Assembly: GCA_016721505.1 (NCBI GenBank)
Contig: JADKHX010000003.1
Location: 62,001 to 126,000, forward strand
Length of the DNA: 64,000 nt
Direction: 5' to 3'
DNA from: Rhodocyclaceae bacterium
Lineage (GTDB): Bacteria > Pseudomonadota > Gammaproteobacteria > Burkholderiales > Rhodocyclaceae
Both the position numbers and the translations under genes were made by a program. The first letter of the stretch is position 1. Each line of letters opens with the position of its first letter. Positions 32,156 through 41,617 of the stretch are shown here, piece after piece. Below the pieces are notes generated by a model, which saw nothing but the letters and a program-made list of their open reading frames with translations, did no database searches and was not told where the DNA came from.

Positions 32156-33292
32156 ATGGAACGCGACGAAGGCCTTAAGTTCATGTACCAGCTGCTCACG
32201 ATGATGATCCAGAAAAAAGGCTCAGACCTTTTCATCACGGCAGGCTTTCCGCCAGCGATGAAGATCGACAGCAAGATGACGCCGGCCACCACGCAAGCCT
32301 TGTCGGCGCAGCACACGGCAGAGTTAGCGCGCTCGATCATGAATGACAAACAGGCTGCCGAATTCGAGGCGACCAAGGAGTGCAATTTCGCCATTCAGCC
32401 CGCCTCGATTGGCCGCTTCCGGGTCAATGCGTTTTATCAACAAGGTAAAGTGGGTATCGTCCTTCGCGTTATCAACGTTTCAATTCCAGACTTCGATGAT
32501 TTGAAATTGCCGCCCGTGTTGAAAGACGTGGTGATGACTAAACGTGGACTAGTGCTATTCGTCGGCGGCACCGGTTCGGGCAAGTCAACATCGCTGGCGG
32601 CGATGATCGGCTATCGCAATCAGAACTCTTACGGCCACATTATTACGATTGAAGATCCGGTTGAATACGTGCATGAACACCGCAATTGCGTCATCACTCA
32701 GCGTGAAGTAGGCGTCGATACAGACAGCTGGGCGATTGCCCTGAAGAACACCTTACGCCAAGCCCCTGACGTTATTTTGATCGGCGAAATTCGTGAGATG
32801 GAAACCATGGAGCACGCCATCGCCTTCGCCGAAACGGGCCACCTCGCATTGGGCACCTTGCATGCCAATAACGCCAACCAAGCATTGACTCGCATCATCA
32901 ATTTCTTCCCAGAAGAGCGCCACCAGCAATTGATGCTTGACCTCTCGCTGAATCTCAAAGCGGTGGTCTCGCAGCGTCTGATTCCGCTCAGAGAAGGCAA
33001 AGGTCGGGCGGCAGCGGTCGAGATTTTGCTTAATTCACCACTAATCTCAGATTTGATGGCCAAGGGCGATGTCTCGGAAATCAAGGAGATTATGAAAAAA
33101 TCGCGCGAACTCGGCATGCAGACTTTTGACCAGGCACTTTTCGATCTTTACGAAGCCGACCGCATTAGTTACGAGGATGCCCTGCGCTTTGCCGACTCGA
33201 TGAATGAAGTACGCCTACAAATCAAGTTGCATGGCAAAGACATGGCCAGCAAGGATTTGAATTCGGGGATACAACATTTGGATATTGTGTGA
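32156..33292 (+). CDS. pilU: PilT-dependent retraction ATPase PilU
   Basis: The 378-residue PilT paralogue has Walker A GGTGSGKST, IITIEDPVEYVHEH, DVILIGEIREMETM and ALGTLHANNANQALTR. The longer C-terminal tail (about 25 residues beyond PilT) is typical of PilU, which works together with PilT. pilT-pilU order supports the name. Confidence 0.95.
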   Translation: MERDEGLKFMYQLLTMMIQKKGSDLFITAGFPPAMKIDSKMTPATTQALSAQHTAELARSIMNDKQAAEFEATKECNFAIQPASIGRFRVNAFYQQGKVGIVLRVINVSIPDFDDLKLPPVLKDVVMTKRGLVLFVGGTGSGKSTSLAAMIGYRNQNSYGHIITIEDPVEYVHEHRNCVITQREVGVDTDSWAIALKNTLRQAPDVILIGEIREMETMEHAIAFAETGHLALGTLHANNANQALTRIINFFPEERHQQLMLDLSLNLKAVVSQRLIPLREGKGRAAAVEILLNSPLISDLMAKGDVSEIKEIMKKSRELGMQTFDQALFDLYEADRISYEDALRFADSMNEVRLQIKLHGKDMASKDLNSGIQHLDIV

Positions 33293-33649
33293 CGATGGTG
33301 CGATGTCTGGTTTTCAAATCACTTTTTTCGCCAAGCTATCCCCTCAAGTCAGTGCGTAGCACGCTGCTTTTGGGTGACCGCGTCGGAGTCGCTGGTTTTA
33401 ACTTCTAGAGCCACACCAATTTGTGCGGTGAATTTCCACTGTGCCATGTTGAAGGATTGCCGACGGGTTAATTCAAATTCGATCAATTGAATTATTGAAA
33501 ACTTGGAAACATGTGGTTGGTTTTCAATTGGCACAAACCTTGAAAATTTAGTTGCGAGACTGGCACTCTGGCGACTTAGGCGCAAACTTCAAAATGACAA
33601 TACAGGCAAGGACCGAAAGTACTCTGGGAAATGTTTGTGGTGAGCAAAC
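33293..33649. other. Intergenic region without a recognised gene
   Basis: This 357-bp AT-richer stretch after pilU holds short open frames on both strands, but none has a recognisable motif or good start site. It contains a perfect 9-bp inverted repeat (ATTGAAAAC at 33494-33502, complement at 33520-33528). The downstream part must carry the promoter of the creatininase-like gene, though no clear -35/-10 pair stands out. Confidence 0.5.
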
Positions 33650-34453
33650 ATGAAGCGTTTCCTCTTTCGTGCAGGGCGCATTCTCGGCTTGACGTTAATT
33701 CTCACCTGTTCACCATTGCTGCAAGCGAGATCATTGTTCATCGAGGATTTGACTTGGGAAGAAGTCGCGGTCGAAATCGCAAACGGTAAAACAACGGCCA
33801 TTATTTTTGCAGGAAGTACCGAACAAAATGGCCCGCATATGGTGCTTGGCAAGCATACATTTGTTGCGAGGTATTTGGCCGAACGCATTGCGAGTGAACT
33901 GGGTGACGCTTTGGTCTACCCGATCTTTCCATTTGCACCAACCGGCGACGCCATCACACGAACCGGACACATGCGTTTCCCCGGCAGCGTAAACGTTTCC
34001 GAAAGTCAGTTTGTCGCCGTCATGCACGACGTGGCGCTGAGCGCTGCAACGGCAGGCTTTAAAAACATTCTGTTGATGGGTGACCATGGTGGTGGTCAGG
34101 CTGCATTGGCAGTTCTCGCGCAAACTTTGGATGCGCAGATGTCGTCACGCGGTATTCGTGTCTTCCATATTGCCGCGGTATACGAACCTCCCGAAGCTAC
34201 GCTCGCCATCAAGCAGCGAGGCACGTTGCTGAACCCAAATGCACATGCGGGAACAATCGATACGTCGACATTGATGGCCATTGATCCGGGTGAACATTGG
34301 GTGCGCCACGACCTGCTGACGAAAGCAAATACGACAAATGGTGCTGAGGAAGACCCGCGTGATGCGACTGTCGATCTGGGACGACAGATTTTGTCTTTAC
34401 GCGTAAGCGCAGCCCTTGTACAAATTCGGGCATTGATGCTTAGCCGACGGTAA
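33650..34453 (+). CDS. Exported creatininase family protein
   Basis: The 267-residue protein begins with a signal peptide (GRILGLTLILTCSPLLQARS) and has the creatininase-family metal motifs FAGSTEQNGPHMVLGKHT, TGHMRFPGSVN and LMGDHGGGQ. Family members are binuclear-metal amidohydrolases such as creatinine amidohydrolase and MftE. Export is unusual for characterised members, so the substrate is open. It converges with the sterol desaturase-like gene with no gap. Confidence 0.85.
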   Translation: MKRFLFRAGRILGLTLILTCSPLLQARSLFIEDLTWEEVAVEIANGKTTAIIFAGSTEQNGPHMVLGKHTFVARYLAERIASELGDALVYPIFPFAPTGDAITRTGHMRFPGSVNVSESQFVAVMHDVALSAATAGFKNILLMGDHGGGQAALAVLAQTLDAQMSSRGIRVFHIAAVYEPPEATLAIKQRGTLLNPNAHAGTIDTSTLMAIDPGEHWVRHDLLTKANTTNGAEEDPRDATVDLGRQILSLRVSAALVQIRALMLSRR

Positions 34454-35431
34454 TTACCGCTTGCGCAATTGCCTAAACACGTTGGCAAATGGCTTGAATA
34501 ACATCTGGCTGACTGACTGCCATTGCTCGCTTGTTCCATCATCAAGCCCAATTTCGAACGCTTGCTCAGCGCCGGTTGGAACGTAGAGCGTGCCATAGAG
34601 CCGATCCCAAATAGCCAAATCAAATCCACGATTACAGCCAATGTGTTGTCGTTCGCAGCTGTGGTGAAGTTGATGGTGCGCTGGGCTAATCAACCATTTT
34701 CCAAGCCGTGAACCATAGGTTAGCCAAACCCGTGTATGGCGAAGATTTCCAATCGTATTGCCAAGCCAAAGCAGCACATGCAATCCCAAAAAAGTAAACA
34801 TGTCGACCGGAGCGTCACTCATTCGATTGAAACCCCAGGTAACGATTCCGGAAAAGAAAGCGCCACCCCAGGCCATTATCAGTAAATCCACTGGGTGCGC
34901 TCGGAAGGCGGTCATTGGCGTCAGCACTTCGGCTGAGTGATGAACCTTGTGGAACTCCCAGAAAATAGCTACGTCGTGAAGCAAGCAGTGCGCTACGAAA
35001 CGACCGAAATCATAGGCAACGAAGAACATCAGCGTATAAGCTGCGCGCCAAAAAATACTTACCGTTGTCGCAGACGGTATGCCAACAGCTGACTTGCTAC
35101 CGGCCAAGTCGAACAAATGGACAATATCAAACTGATTGAAGAGCAATGATGCAAACAATAACGGCCATAGCAGTGCATTAACAAAATACAAGCTGTAGTC
35201 TGCACGCGCTGACCGGTGCCACCAAAGTTGCCGGCTAAAGTAACGGCTTCGAAACTCCGCCCACTTGCCCGGAGCGTCACCACGATGCCAGTAAAGCCAA
35301 CTCAACACCGCCAGAAGAAAGGCAGTCAGCAAGAACGGCCAAAACAGGAAAGAGTCGCTCTTAATAGGAGCAAACAATGCTGTCGCAATATTGAAGGCGA
35401 CAAAATAAACGCTATCGAGGAAAAATTGCAT
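34454..35431 (-). CDS. Sterol desaturase/fatty acid hydroxylase family membrane protein
   Basis: The 325-residue protein has several hydrophobic helices and the di-iron histidine motifs of the family: HCLLH, HKVHHS and HQLHHS. Such enzymes hydroxylate or desaturate lipid substrates with oxygen. The specific substrate cannot be read from the sequence. It ends on the base after the creatininase-like stop. Confidence 0.88.
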   Translation of the reverse strand: MQFFLDSVYFVAFNIATALFAPIKSDSFLFWPFLLTAFLLAVLSWLYWHRGDAPGKWAEFRSRYFSRQLWWHRSARADYSLYFVNALLWPLLFASLLFNQFDIVHLFDLAGSKSAVGIPSATTVSIFWRAAYTLMFFVAYDFGRFVAHCLLHDVAIFWEFHKVHHSAEVLTPMTAFRAHPVDLLIMAWGGAFFSGIVTWGFNRMSDAPVDMFTFLGLHVLLWLGNTIGNLRHTRVWLTYGSRLGKWLISPAHHQLHHSCERQHIGCNRGFDLAIWDRLYGTLYVPTGAEQAFEIGLDDGTSEQWQSVSQMLFKPFANVFRQLRKR

Positions 35432-35687
35432 CAGCGAGAAGTTTTAGATTTAACGTCAGTGCGGTGAGATTATTGCAGTAACTTCTTTGTGGCAAGAAAG
35501 CTGGAATCAATCACTATTGGTCGTTTCTGCTTACCTGTCTGGTCGGCGAAAGGAGTGACACCAACACGACATCACCAATGGAAGTTATCAATCGCATTTG
35601 CCAATGTGACATGCGGCCCTACTCAGCGCCCGCACTTTATCCCATACCGCTGCAAAACCTGCCTCGCCGGCGCGCGAACTGATCGCG

Positions 35688-36845
35688 TTAATTTTTTGGT
35701 CGTGCTGAACCAGCTACGATGTCAATGCCATAAAGCCGGCATTCCAAGGGCCCGTTGAACAAAGGCGTTTTGCGACCCACACGTAAACCGAGAAACTTGG
35801 GGAAGCGGACATCGGCTGACAGAAACCAGGTTCGCCAACCTGCGAAATTTTTCTTGAGCGCATCACCCAGTAGTGGATAAAACGCGGCGAGTTCGTCTTC
35901 GTTGCCTAGGCGTTCGCCATAGGGAGGATTGGTGATTAGCGAGCCACTGCTTGCCGGTGCAGTGCGGGTTAACAAATCGGCACGCTCGACTTTGACTAAT
36001 TTTTCCAGCCCTGCGTGCGCCAAATTTTGTTGCGTGCGAGCGACTGCATCAGCGGAAATATCGCTGCCAAAAATCGGCAAACTTTTAGTTTCGCGGCGAC
36101 GCTCTGCGGCTGCACGTTGCAGTTCGCGCCATAGCGTCGGGTCAAAATTTAATAACCGTTCAAAACCGAATTCGCCAGCTTCGCGTGACAAACCAGGTGC
36201 ATCGTCGAGCGACATTTGTACTGCTTCGAGCAAGAAGGTTCCGCTGCCGCACATTGGGTCGAGCAGGGTTTGTTCTGGTGTCCAGCCGGCCAAACGCAAA
36301 ATCCCTGCGGCCAGATTTTCTTTTAATGGAGCTTCAATTTTTGCGGCCTTGTGGCCGCGCTGATACAAAGGTTCGCCACTGGTGTCGAGGTAAATGGTCG
36401 CTTGCGTGTCAGTCAAAAAAAGATGGATGCGAATTTCAGGATTGCGTGTGTTCACACTCGGGCGACGATCCGTGTCGGCGCGAAAACGGTCACACACGGC
36501 GTCCTTCACTTTGAGTGTGATGAACTCCAAACTCTTGAGTGGTGATCGAATTGCCGTGACATACACGCGGATGTTGCGCTCGACGCTGAATAACTTGCTC
36601 CAGTTGATGTTGTAGGCAAGCCGGTAAATATCCGCCTCGGTACGATAGTCGCCATAGGCCAGTCGCCACAGCAGCCGCGTAGCAATTCGCGATTCGAGAT
36701 TGATGCGATAGGCGGTTGCCCAATCGCCCGTGCACGCTGCGCCGCCGGGCAAGGTTTTGACTTGGCGGCCGCCGGCGGCGGCTAAATCTTCGCCGAGTAA
36801 TTCTTCAAGGCCGCGCGGGCAACTGGCAAAAAATTGATGTTTCAA
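35688..36845 (-). CDS. THUMP-domain 23S rRNA (guanine-N2)-methyltransferase, RlmL-like
   Basis: The protein has an N-terminal THUMP domain (KHQFFASCPRGLEELLGEDL onward) and a Rossmann methyltransferase domain with LLDPMCGSGTFLLEA and the N2-guanine motif ITNPPYGERL. It matches the N-terminal half of E. coli RlmL (YcbY) and lacks the RlmK half, as in many betaproteobacteria. I choose the TTG at 36845, which overlaps the hemJ stop as TTGA and matches the usual start; an ATG at 36872 in the same frame would add nine residues. Confidence 0.85.
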   Translation of the reverse strand: MKHQFFASCPRGLEELLGEDLAAAGGRQVKTLPGGAACTGDWATAYRINLESRIATRLLWRLAYGDYRTEADIYRLAYNINWSKLFSVERNIRVYVTAIRSPLKSLEFITLKVKDAVCDRFRADTDRRPSVNTRNPEIRIHLFLTDTQATIYLDTSGEPLYQRGHKAAKIEAPLKENLAAGILRLAGWTPEQTLLDPMCGSGTFLLEAVQMSLDDAPGLSREAGEFGFERLLNFDPTLWRELQRAAAERRRETKSLPIFGSDISADAVARTQQNLAHAGLEKLVKVERADLLTRTAPASSGSLITNPPYGERLGNEDELAAFYPLLGDALKKNFAGWRTWFLSADVRFPKFLGLRVGRKTPLFNGPLECRLYGIDIVAGSARPKN

Positions 36846-37258
36846 AATGGCTTTACCACGACAAGGATACAAATTACGATCAGTGCCAACACCGGCACCT
36901 CGTTAAAAAAACGGAACCAAACATGCGTCTTGGTAGATTTGTCGGCGACGAACTCGCGCAGGATTTTGCCGCACCAAAGATGGTAACCAAGCAGGCCAAA
37001 TACCAGGACAATTTTGACTTGCAGCCATGCGCCAGAGAATCCATAACTCAACCACAGCATCACGCCGGTGCCGATAGCCAAAGCGCAAATCGGCGTGACA
37101 AAACGATAGAGTTTGGCTGACATCAATAGCAATCGTGCTCGCTCCGCGGCGCTCTCGGCAGGCACCATCGCCAAATTGACAAACAGGCGCGGCAAATAAA
37201 ACAAACCGGCGAACCAGCTCACCACAAACACGATGTGAAAGGCTTTTAACCAAAGCAT
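36842..37258 (-). CDS. hemJ: Protoporphyrinogen IX oxidase HemJ (CopD/UPF0093 family)
   Basis: The 138-residue protein has four hydrophobic helices and the HemJ opening LKAFHIVFVVSWFAGLFYLP with its essential histidine, plus LQVKIVLVFGLLGYH. HemJ oxidises protoporphyrinogen IX in the inner membrane in haem synthesis, relevant to a cell making many multihaem cytochromes. It overlaps the RlmL-like gene and starts on the last base of the epimerase gene. Confidence 0.88.
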   Translation of the reverse strand: MLWLKAFHIVFVVSWFAGLFYLPRLFVNLAMVPAESAAERARLLLMSAKLYRFVTPICALAIGTGVMLWLSYGFSGAWLQVKIVLVFGLLGYHLWCGKILREFVADKSTKTHVWFRFFNEVPVLALIVICILVVVKPF

Positions 37259-38097
37259 CAGGCGATTCCCTCACGCACTGTCGGATAGCGTAAGCGTACG
37301 CCCAATTCGCGTTTCATCCGTACGTTTTTCATGCGCCGTGATTCACTCATAAATGACCATTGCATTGCGGAGACGTGCGTCGCCACTTCAGCACGCGGCA
37401 ACCGCGGCGCGCGTGGCAAGGCGAATTTGTCGGCCAACAAATCGAACCAATCGCCCATCAACAAAGATGTGTCGTCGCTGGCGTTGTAGGTACGATTACG
37501 CCGGCCGTGTTTGAGTGCAGCGATGCAAGCACGACCTAAATCTTCGGCGTGAATGTGGTTGGTGTGGCTGTCTTCACCGCGATTGATGAGCGGCAGTGCG
37601 TTGTGCAAACGCTCCAGCGGTAAGCGATTCGCCGCATAAATTCCGGGCGCACGCACGATGCTGACACGAGATCTAAAACGTCGTAATTGGCGCTCGGCAT
37701 CGAGTCGCCGAATTGCCCGTGCGGAATGCGGTTTGCATGGTCGCGTTTCATCAATCAGCGCGCCAGTACAATCGCCATAGACGCCGCTGGTGCTGATGTA
37801 GACCAGTGCGCGTGGTAAACTTTTTCCACGTCGCAAACAGGCGATCAGGCGGCGCGTTCGCAAGTCATGTTCGCCAGTTGGTGCTGGCGCCACGCTGTGT
37901 ATCACCGCATCCGCAATCCCCGAGAGCCGCCGCAAAGTATGCCGTTGATCGAGATCGCCACAAATTTGCAGCACCCCCAAACGCTCAAGTGCCTCGTCAC
38001 GCTGGCGCACCAAGGCAATCACGCGCCAGTGTTTAGTAAGTTGCGGCAATACACGGCGCATCACATCGCCACAGCCCACAATCAACAAATTTTTCAT
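37258..38097 (-). CDS. NAD-dependent epimerase/dehydratase (YeeZ-like SDR)
   Basis: The 279-residue protein begins with a Rossmann motif (LLIVGCGDVMRRVLPQL) and has the extended SDR segment VYISTSGVYGDCTGALIDE and IVRAPGIYAANRLPLERL. This is the YeeZ-like group of atypical epimerases, with unknown substrates. A hairpin-repeat copy with the best 6-bp stem (CGCCAG/CTGGCG) is read as SVAPAPTG, where homologues as I recall them also have Pro-rich residues. It is divergent from the ferredoxin reductase gene. Confidence 0.85.
   Translation of the reverse strand: MKNLLIVGCGDVMRRVLPQLTKHWRVIALVRQRDEALERLGVLQICGDLDQRHTLRRLSGIADAVIHSVAPAPTGEHDLRTRRLIACLRRGKSLPRALVYISTSGVYGDCTGALIDETRPCKPHSARAIRRLDAERQLRRFRSRVSIVRAPGIYAANRLPLERLHNALPLINRGEDSHTNHIHAEDLGRACIAALKHGRRNRTYNASDDTSLLMGDWFDLLADKFALPRAPRLPRAEVATHVSAMQWSFMSESRRMKNVRMKRELGVRLRYPTVREGIA
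37872..37897 (-). repeat. Dispersed hairpin repeat, copy 7 (in epimerase gene)
   Basis: Minus-strand CAGCGTGGCGC then CAGCACCAACTGGCG. The stem extends to CGCCAG/CTGGCG. It is in sense with the gene, read as VAPAPTG. Confidence 0.8.
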
Positions 38098-38111
38098 TGA
38101 AAGATTATCGC

Positions 38112-39116
38112 ATGGCGTTTCAAATCAGCTTGTCGCCCAGTGGCCATCACTACACCAGCGACGCGACTACCACGCTGCTGGAAGCGGCGCTGGCAGCGGG
38201 ATTCACCTTGCCCTATGGTTGCCGCAATGGCGCTTGCGGTAGCTGCAAGGGCAAAGTCCTGGCCGGTGAAATTGATCACGGCAAAGCGCAGCCAAATGTT
38301 TTGTCAGATGACGAGCGCGCCAAAGGCATGGCACTGTTTTGCTGCGCCACCGCGCGTAGTGATTTGACTTTGGAATGTCGCGAAGTCGGCAATGCCAAAG
38401 ATATTCCGGTGCGCATGTTGCCCTGCCGCGTGCAAAAAATCGAACGAGTGGCCGAAGATGTGATCATCTTGTCGCTCAAGCTACCGACCAACGAACGCTT
38501 GCAATTTTTGCCCGGCCAGTACATCGAGTTCCTGCTCAAAGACGGCAAACGCCGCGCATTCTCGATTGCCAACGCACCGCATAGCGACGAATTTGTCACC
38601 GTGCATATTCGTCGCGTCGACGGCGGCGCATTCACCGCGCATGTTTTTGAGACGATGAAAGAAAAAGAAATCCTGCGCTTCAATGGCCCGCTCGGCAGTT
38701 TTTATTTACGCGAAGAGTCCACCAAACCGATTATTTTCGTCGCTGGCGGCACTGGCTTTGCACCGATTAAATCCATCATCGAACATGCGCTGCATCACGG
38801 CGAAAAACGCCAAATGCATTTGTATTGGGGCGCACAAAATCGCGCTGGTTTGTATCTGCCGGAGTTGCCATCGTCGTGGCCGGTCCACTATGTTCCGGTA
38901 CTCTCCAACGCAGAGGCGAGCGACGCATGGCAAGGCCGTAGCGGATTTGTTCATCACGCCGTGCTCGCAGATTTTCCGGATCTCGCTGATGCGCAGGTCT
39001 ATGCTTGCGGCTCACCAGCCATGATAGATGCAGCGCGCGCCGATTTCATTCGTGCCGGTTTGCCAGAAGAAGATTTCTTCGCTGATGCGTTTAGTCTCGC
39101 GCCGTTGGGGAGTTGA
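38112..39116 (+). CDS. 2Fe-2S ferredoxin-NAD(P)H reductase (CDP-6-deoxy-delta-3,4-glucoseen reductase-like)
   Basis: The ATG at 38112 (MAFQISLSPSGHHY) gives 334 residues. An N-terminal plant-type [2Fe-2S] domain (PYGCRNGACGSCKGKV, then LFCCATA) is followed by an FAD domain (RAFSIANAPH) and an NAD(P) domain (FVAGGTGFAPIKSIIEH, YACGSPAMI). Similar proteins are named for AscD but in betaproteobacteria probably serve as generic electron-transfer reductases. No sugar genes are nearby, so the AscD role is unlikely. Confidence 0.88.
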   Translation: MAFQISLSPSGHHYTSDATTTLLEAALAAGFTLPYGCRNGACGSCKGKVLAGEIDHGKAQPNVLSDDERAKGMALFCCATARSDLTLECREVGNAKDIPVRMLPCRVQKIERVAEDVIILSLKLPTNERLQFLPGQYIEFLLKDGKRRAFSIANAPHSDEFVTVHIRRVDGGAFTAHVFETMKEKEILRFNGPLGSFYLREESTKPIIFVAGGTGFAPIKSIIEHALHHGEKRQMHLYWGAQNRAGLYLPELPSSWPVHYVPVLSNAEASDAWQGRSGFVHHAVLADFPDLADAQVYACGSPAMIDAARADFIRAGLPEEDFFADAFSLAPLGS

Positions 39117-39199
39117 GGGCTGGGTTACGGCGGCGGAGCAGGGGTTTCGCAAAGCATTGCTTTGCGCCTGTGGAGCGGGTCGGCTGTACTAAGCCGACA

Positions 39200-39222
39200 C
39201 TGCACACCAGCACCAACTGACA
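39200..39222 (+). repeat. Dispersed hairpin repeat, copy 8 (intergenic, degenerate left flank)
   Basis: The core CAGCACCAACTG is intact, followed by ACAG, but the ACGGCGTGT flank is lost. It lies between convergent genes. Confidence 0.6.
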
Positions 39223-39253
39223 GATCTCGCAGACGAAAGAATTTCTGCCAACT

Positions 39254-40216
39254 TCAAATCACCGGTGCTTTGGAGATGGCACCACCGACCAAACTGACTG
39301 CCATCCAGAGCATCACCGCACCGTACACAATGCGCGGTGCCCAGGTTGCGAACTGCTCGTACCAGTCGTTGATGGCTGCGGTCTCCAGTTCGGTGTGGCG
39401 TAGCAACATGTCGGGCAAGGTGCCACTCGCTTCCCCCGTCGCGATAAATTCAACCAAGCGGTGTCGGCTCATCGGGTCGCCTAATCCATCGACATCAGCG
39501 ACCGCCTGCGACAGCGTTTCGCCGTTGGTAACTCGTGGCGCGATCTGACTCAATTCCCTGCGGACGGATGGCGCACTTACGGTATCCAATGCGATAGGCA
39601 GTGCGTCGAGCATTGGTATCCCGGCCTCTAGCATCAAGCCCAGGCTCGCAAAAAAATCGCGGACATTTTGACGCTGAATAAAATTTCCCACGATAGGCGT
39701 GACGCGCAATCGAGCGCCTGAGGTTGCGCCGGTGAACCACCAGCGCAGCCCGATTCCGATCAGACCCACCATGAGCAATGGTCGTAGCACCAGACCGAGG
39801 TAGGTCAACACGCTGGTCGTACCGGTCACTAGCCCGGGCAATGGATCTAGGCATAAAGCGAACAGAAATATTGCAGCGGGCAACAGCATGCGTGACTTGA
39901 TGCGGGCAGTCTGCATCGCCCGCGTCGTATAGAAATCAGCCAGTCGTCGATAAACCCGCGCTGGGCTACCCGCACTCATTGCAGCGTGTATCAAGCGTGC
40001 TTCCAGCGTAGTAAATAAACCGCTGCGTTCGCCGGCAATCGCGAACTCCATTCGCTTCATCAAGCTACGCATCGTGGTTAGTCGCTGCTTGGCTTTCGGC
40101 GGCAAATTCAACACCGCAAAAGCCCTGTCGAATGGCAAACCAGCATGCTCCATTTGTGCAAGTTGTTGAAAGAGTTGGGCGCGGATGCCAAGCGGCAGTG
40201 ACTGATGAGTCTTCAT
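39254..40216 (-). CDS. Type II secretion system F-domain protein (GspF/PilC-like)
   Basis: The 320-residue protein contains two GspF domains (LFQQLAQMEHAGLPFDRAF, then FFASLGLMLEAGIPMLDALP with TLSQAV) and hydrophobic helices. GspF/PilC proteins form the inner-membrane platform of type II secretion and type IV pilus machines. It is shorter than PilC (about 400), and no other secretion genes surround it. Its assembly partner is therefore unknown. Confidence 0.85.
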   Translation of the reverse strand: MKTHQSLPLGIRAQLFQQLAQMEHAGLPFDRAFAVLNLPPKAKQRLTTMRSLMKRMEFAIAGERSGLFTTLEARLIHAAMSAGSPARVYRRLADFYTTRAMQTARIKSRMLLPAAIFLFALCLDPLPGLVTGTTSVLTYLGLVLRPLLMVGLIGIGLRWWFTGATSGARLRVTPIVGNFIQRQNVRDFFASLGLMLEAGIPMLDALPIALDTVSAPSVRRELSQIAPRVTNGETLSQAVADVDGLGDPMSRHRLVEFIATGEASGTLPDMLLRHTELETAAINDWYEQFATWAPRIVYGAVMLWMAVSLVGGAISKAPVI

Positions 40217-40325
40217 TTGTTACATGCTAACCCGTAGTCGGATTTTGCCGCGCTGACCAACACTGCGAATACCTTGAGCAATGCGATCTTCAAGCGATAA
40301 TGCGAACATTCGCTAGCGGTCACAT

Positions 40326-41042
40326 TTGATGCAGACGTCCCAATCAAGCGCTTCAGAAAATAGCCTCGCCGTGGTCATTGGTGCCAATGGTGGTGTCGGG
40401 AGTGCACTGCTGGCTGAACTGAGGCGCGAAAATCTATATGCACAAGTCATCGGTTTGAGTCGGCAAAGTACTCCGGCTTTGGACCTGCTCAATGAGTCCA
40501 GCATCATTGAATGCGCGCGTTACCTTGCCGGGCTCGGCATTCCGCGACTGGTGATTGATGCAACCGGATTTCTTCACAACGGGGCGTTGGAGCCGGAGAA
40601 GAGTTGGCGCCAGTTGAGTCCGGAACACATGGCCAAGGCATTTGCCGTTAATGCGATCGGACCGGCGCTGTTGATGAAACATTTTTTACCGCTGATGCCA
40701 CACCGCGAACGGGCGGTTTTCGTCACACTTTCGGCCAAAGTGGGAAGTATTGGTGACAATCATTTGGGTGGTTGGTATAGCTATCGCGCTTCCAAAGCAG
40801 CGCTCAACCAAATCGTCCGCACCGCGGCAATTGAACTGCGGCGTAGCGCACCTAATGCTATCTGCGTGGCTTTGCATCCGGGCACGGTAGACACCCGACT
40901 ATCTGCACCATTTGCGAAGGCCGGACTTGAAATACAAACGCCGGCAGTTGCTGCCCGTTGTTTGCTTGAGGTCATCGCCAAACTTGACTCCAGTCATAGC
41001 GGGCAGTTTTTTGACTATCGAGGTGACAGTTTGCCGTGGTGA
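40326..41042 (+). CDS. Short-chain dehydrogenase (C-factor-like)
   Basis: The 238-residue SDR has the cofactor motif VVIGANGGVGSALLAEL, NAIGPALLMKHFLPLM, the catalytic YSYRASKAALNQ and HPGTVDTRLSAPF. The last segment is characteristic of the CsgA/C-factor-like SDR group. Substrate is unknown. It is followed by a lipocalin gene in the same direction. Confidence 0.88.
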   Translation: MMQTSQSSASENSLAVVIGANGGVGSALLAELRRENLYAQVIGLSRQSTPALDLLNESSIIECARYLAGLGIPRLVIDATGFLHNGALEPEKSWRQLSPEHMAKAFAVNAIGPALLMKHFLPLMPHRERAVFVTLSAKVGSIGDNHLGGWYSYRASKAALNQIVRTAAIELRRSAPNAICVALHPGTVDTRLSAPFAKAGLEIQTPAVAARCLLEVIAKLDSSHSGQFFDYRGDSLPW

Positions 41043-41073
41043 AACTTGCAGAAATTTTTTTAGGACTTTGAAA

Positions 41074-41607
41074 ATGAGATTGCTCAATTTTTTGTCAGTG
41101 GCTGCGCTTGGTCTGGCAGCTTGCTCTACCTCCGCGCCGGATGGCATCACGCCGGTGACACCGTTCGAGATCAATCGCTACCTTGGCAAATGGTACGAAA
41201 TTGCCCGCCTCGATCACTCGTTTGAACGCGACATGACCGACGTCAGCGCCAACTACCGGATGCAATCCGATGGCAGCGTGGAGGTCATCAATCGGGGTTT
41301 TGATACCAAGCGTAATGAGTGGCGCGACGCGATTGGCAAAGCCAAGTTCACCGGTGACAGCAATCGGGCTTCCTTAAAGGTGTCATTTTTTGGTCCTTTC
41401 TACGGCGGCTATCACGTCGTTGCCCTTGATCAGCAGGCCTATCGATGGGCAATGGTAGCCGGGCCAGATCGCGACTATTTGTGGATTCTGGCGCGCGACC
41501 GGCAGTTGCCGGCGGAAGTCAAAGCGCAATTGCTCAAACAGGCGACTGAGCTGGGATTCGATGTTCAAAAATTAATCTGGGTCAGTCAGAATCGCCGCGA
41601 TCAATAG
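41074..41607 (+). CDS. Outer-membrane lipocalin (Blc-like)
   Basis: The ATG at 41074 gives 177 residues with a lipoprotein signal (LSVAALGLAAC, lipobox LAAC) and the lipocalin motifs YLGKWYEIARLDHSFERD and FGPFYGGYHVVALD. Blc-type lipocalins sit at the outer membrane and bind lysophospholipids or fatty acids. It is 31 bp downstream of the SDR gene. Confidence 0.92.
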   Translation: MRLLNFLSVAALGLAACSTSAPDGITPVTPFEINRYLGKWYEIARLDHSFERDMTDVSANYRMQSDGSVEVINRGFDTKRNEWRDAIGKAKFTGDSNRASLKVSFFGPFYGGYHVVALDQQAYRWAMVAGPDRDYLWILARDRQLPAEVKAQLLKQATELGFDVQKLIWVSQNRRDQ

Positions 41608-41617
41608 GGAAAGCTGA

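Noticed and set aside
35489..35758. Small plus-strand frame downstream of the sterol desaturase-like gene
   Set aside because: No recognisable motif or ribosome site, and it runs into the opposite-strand RlmL-like gene.
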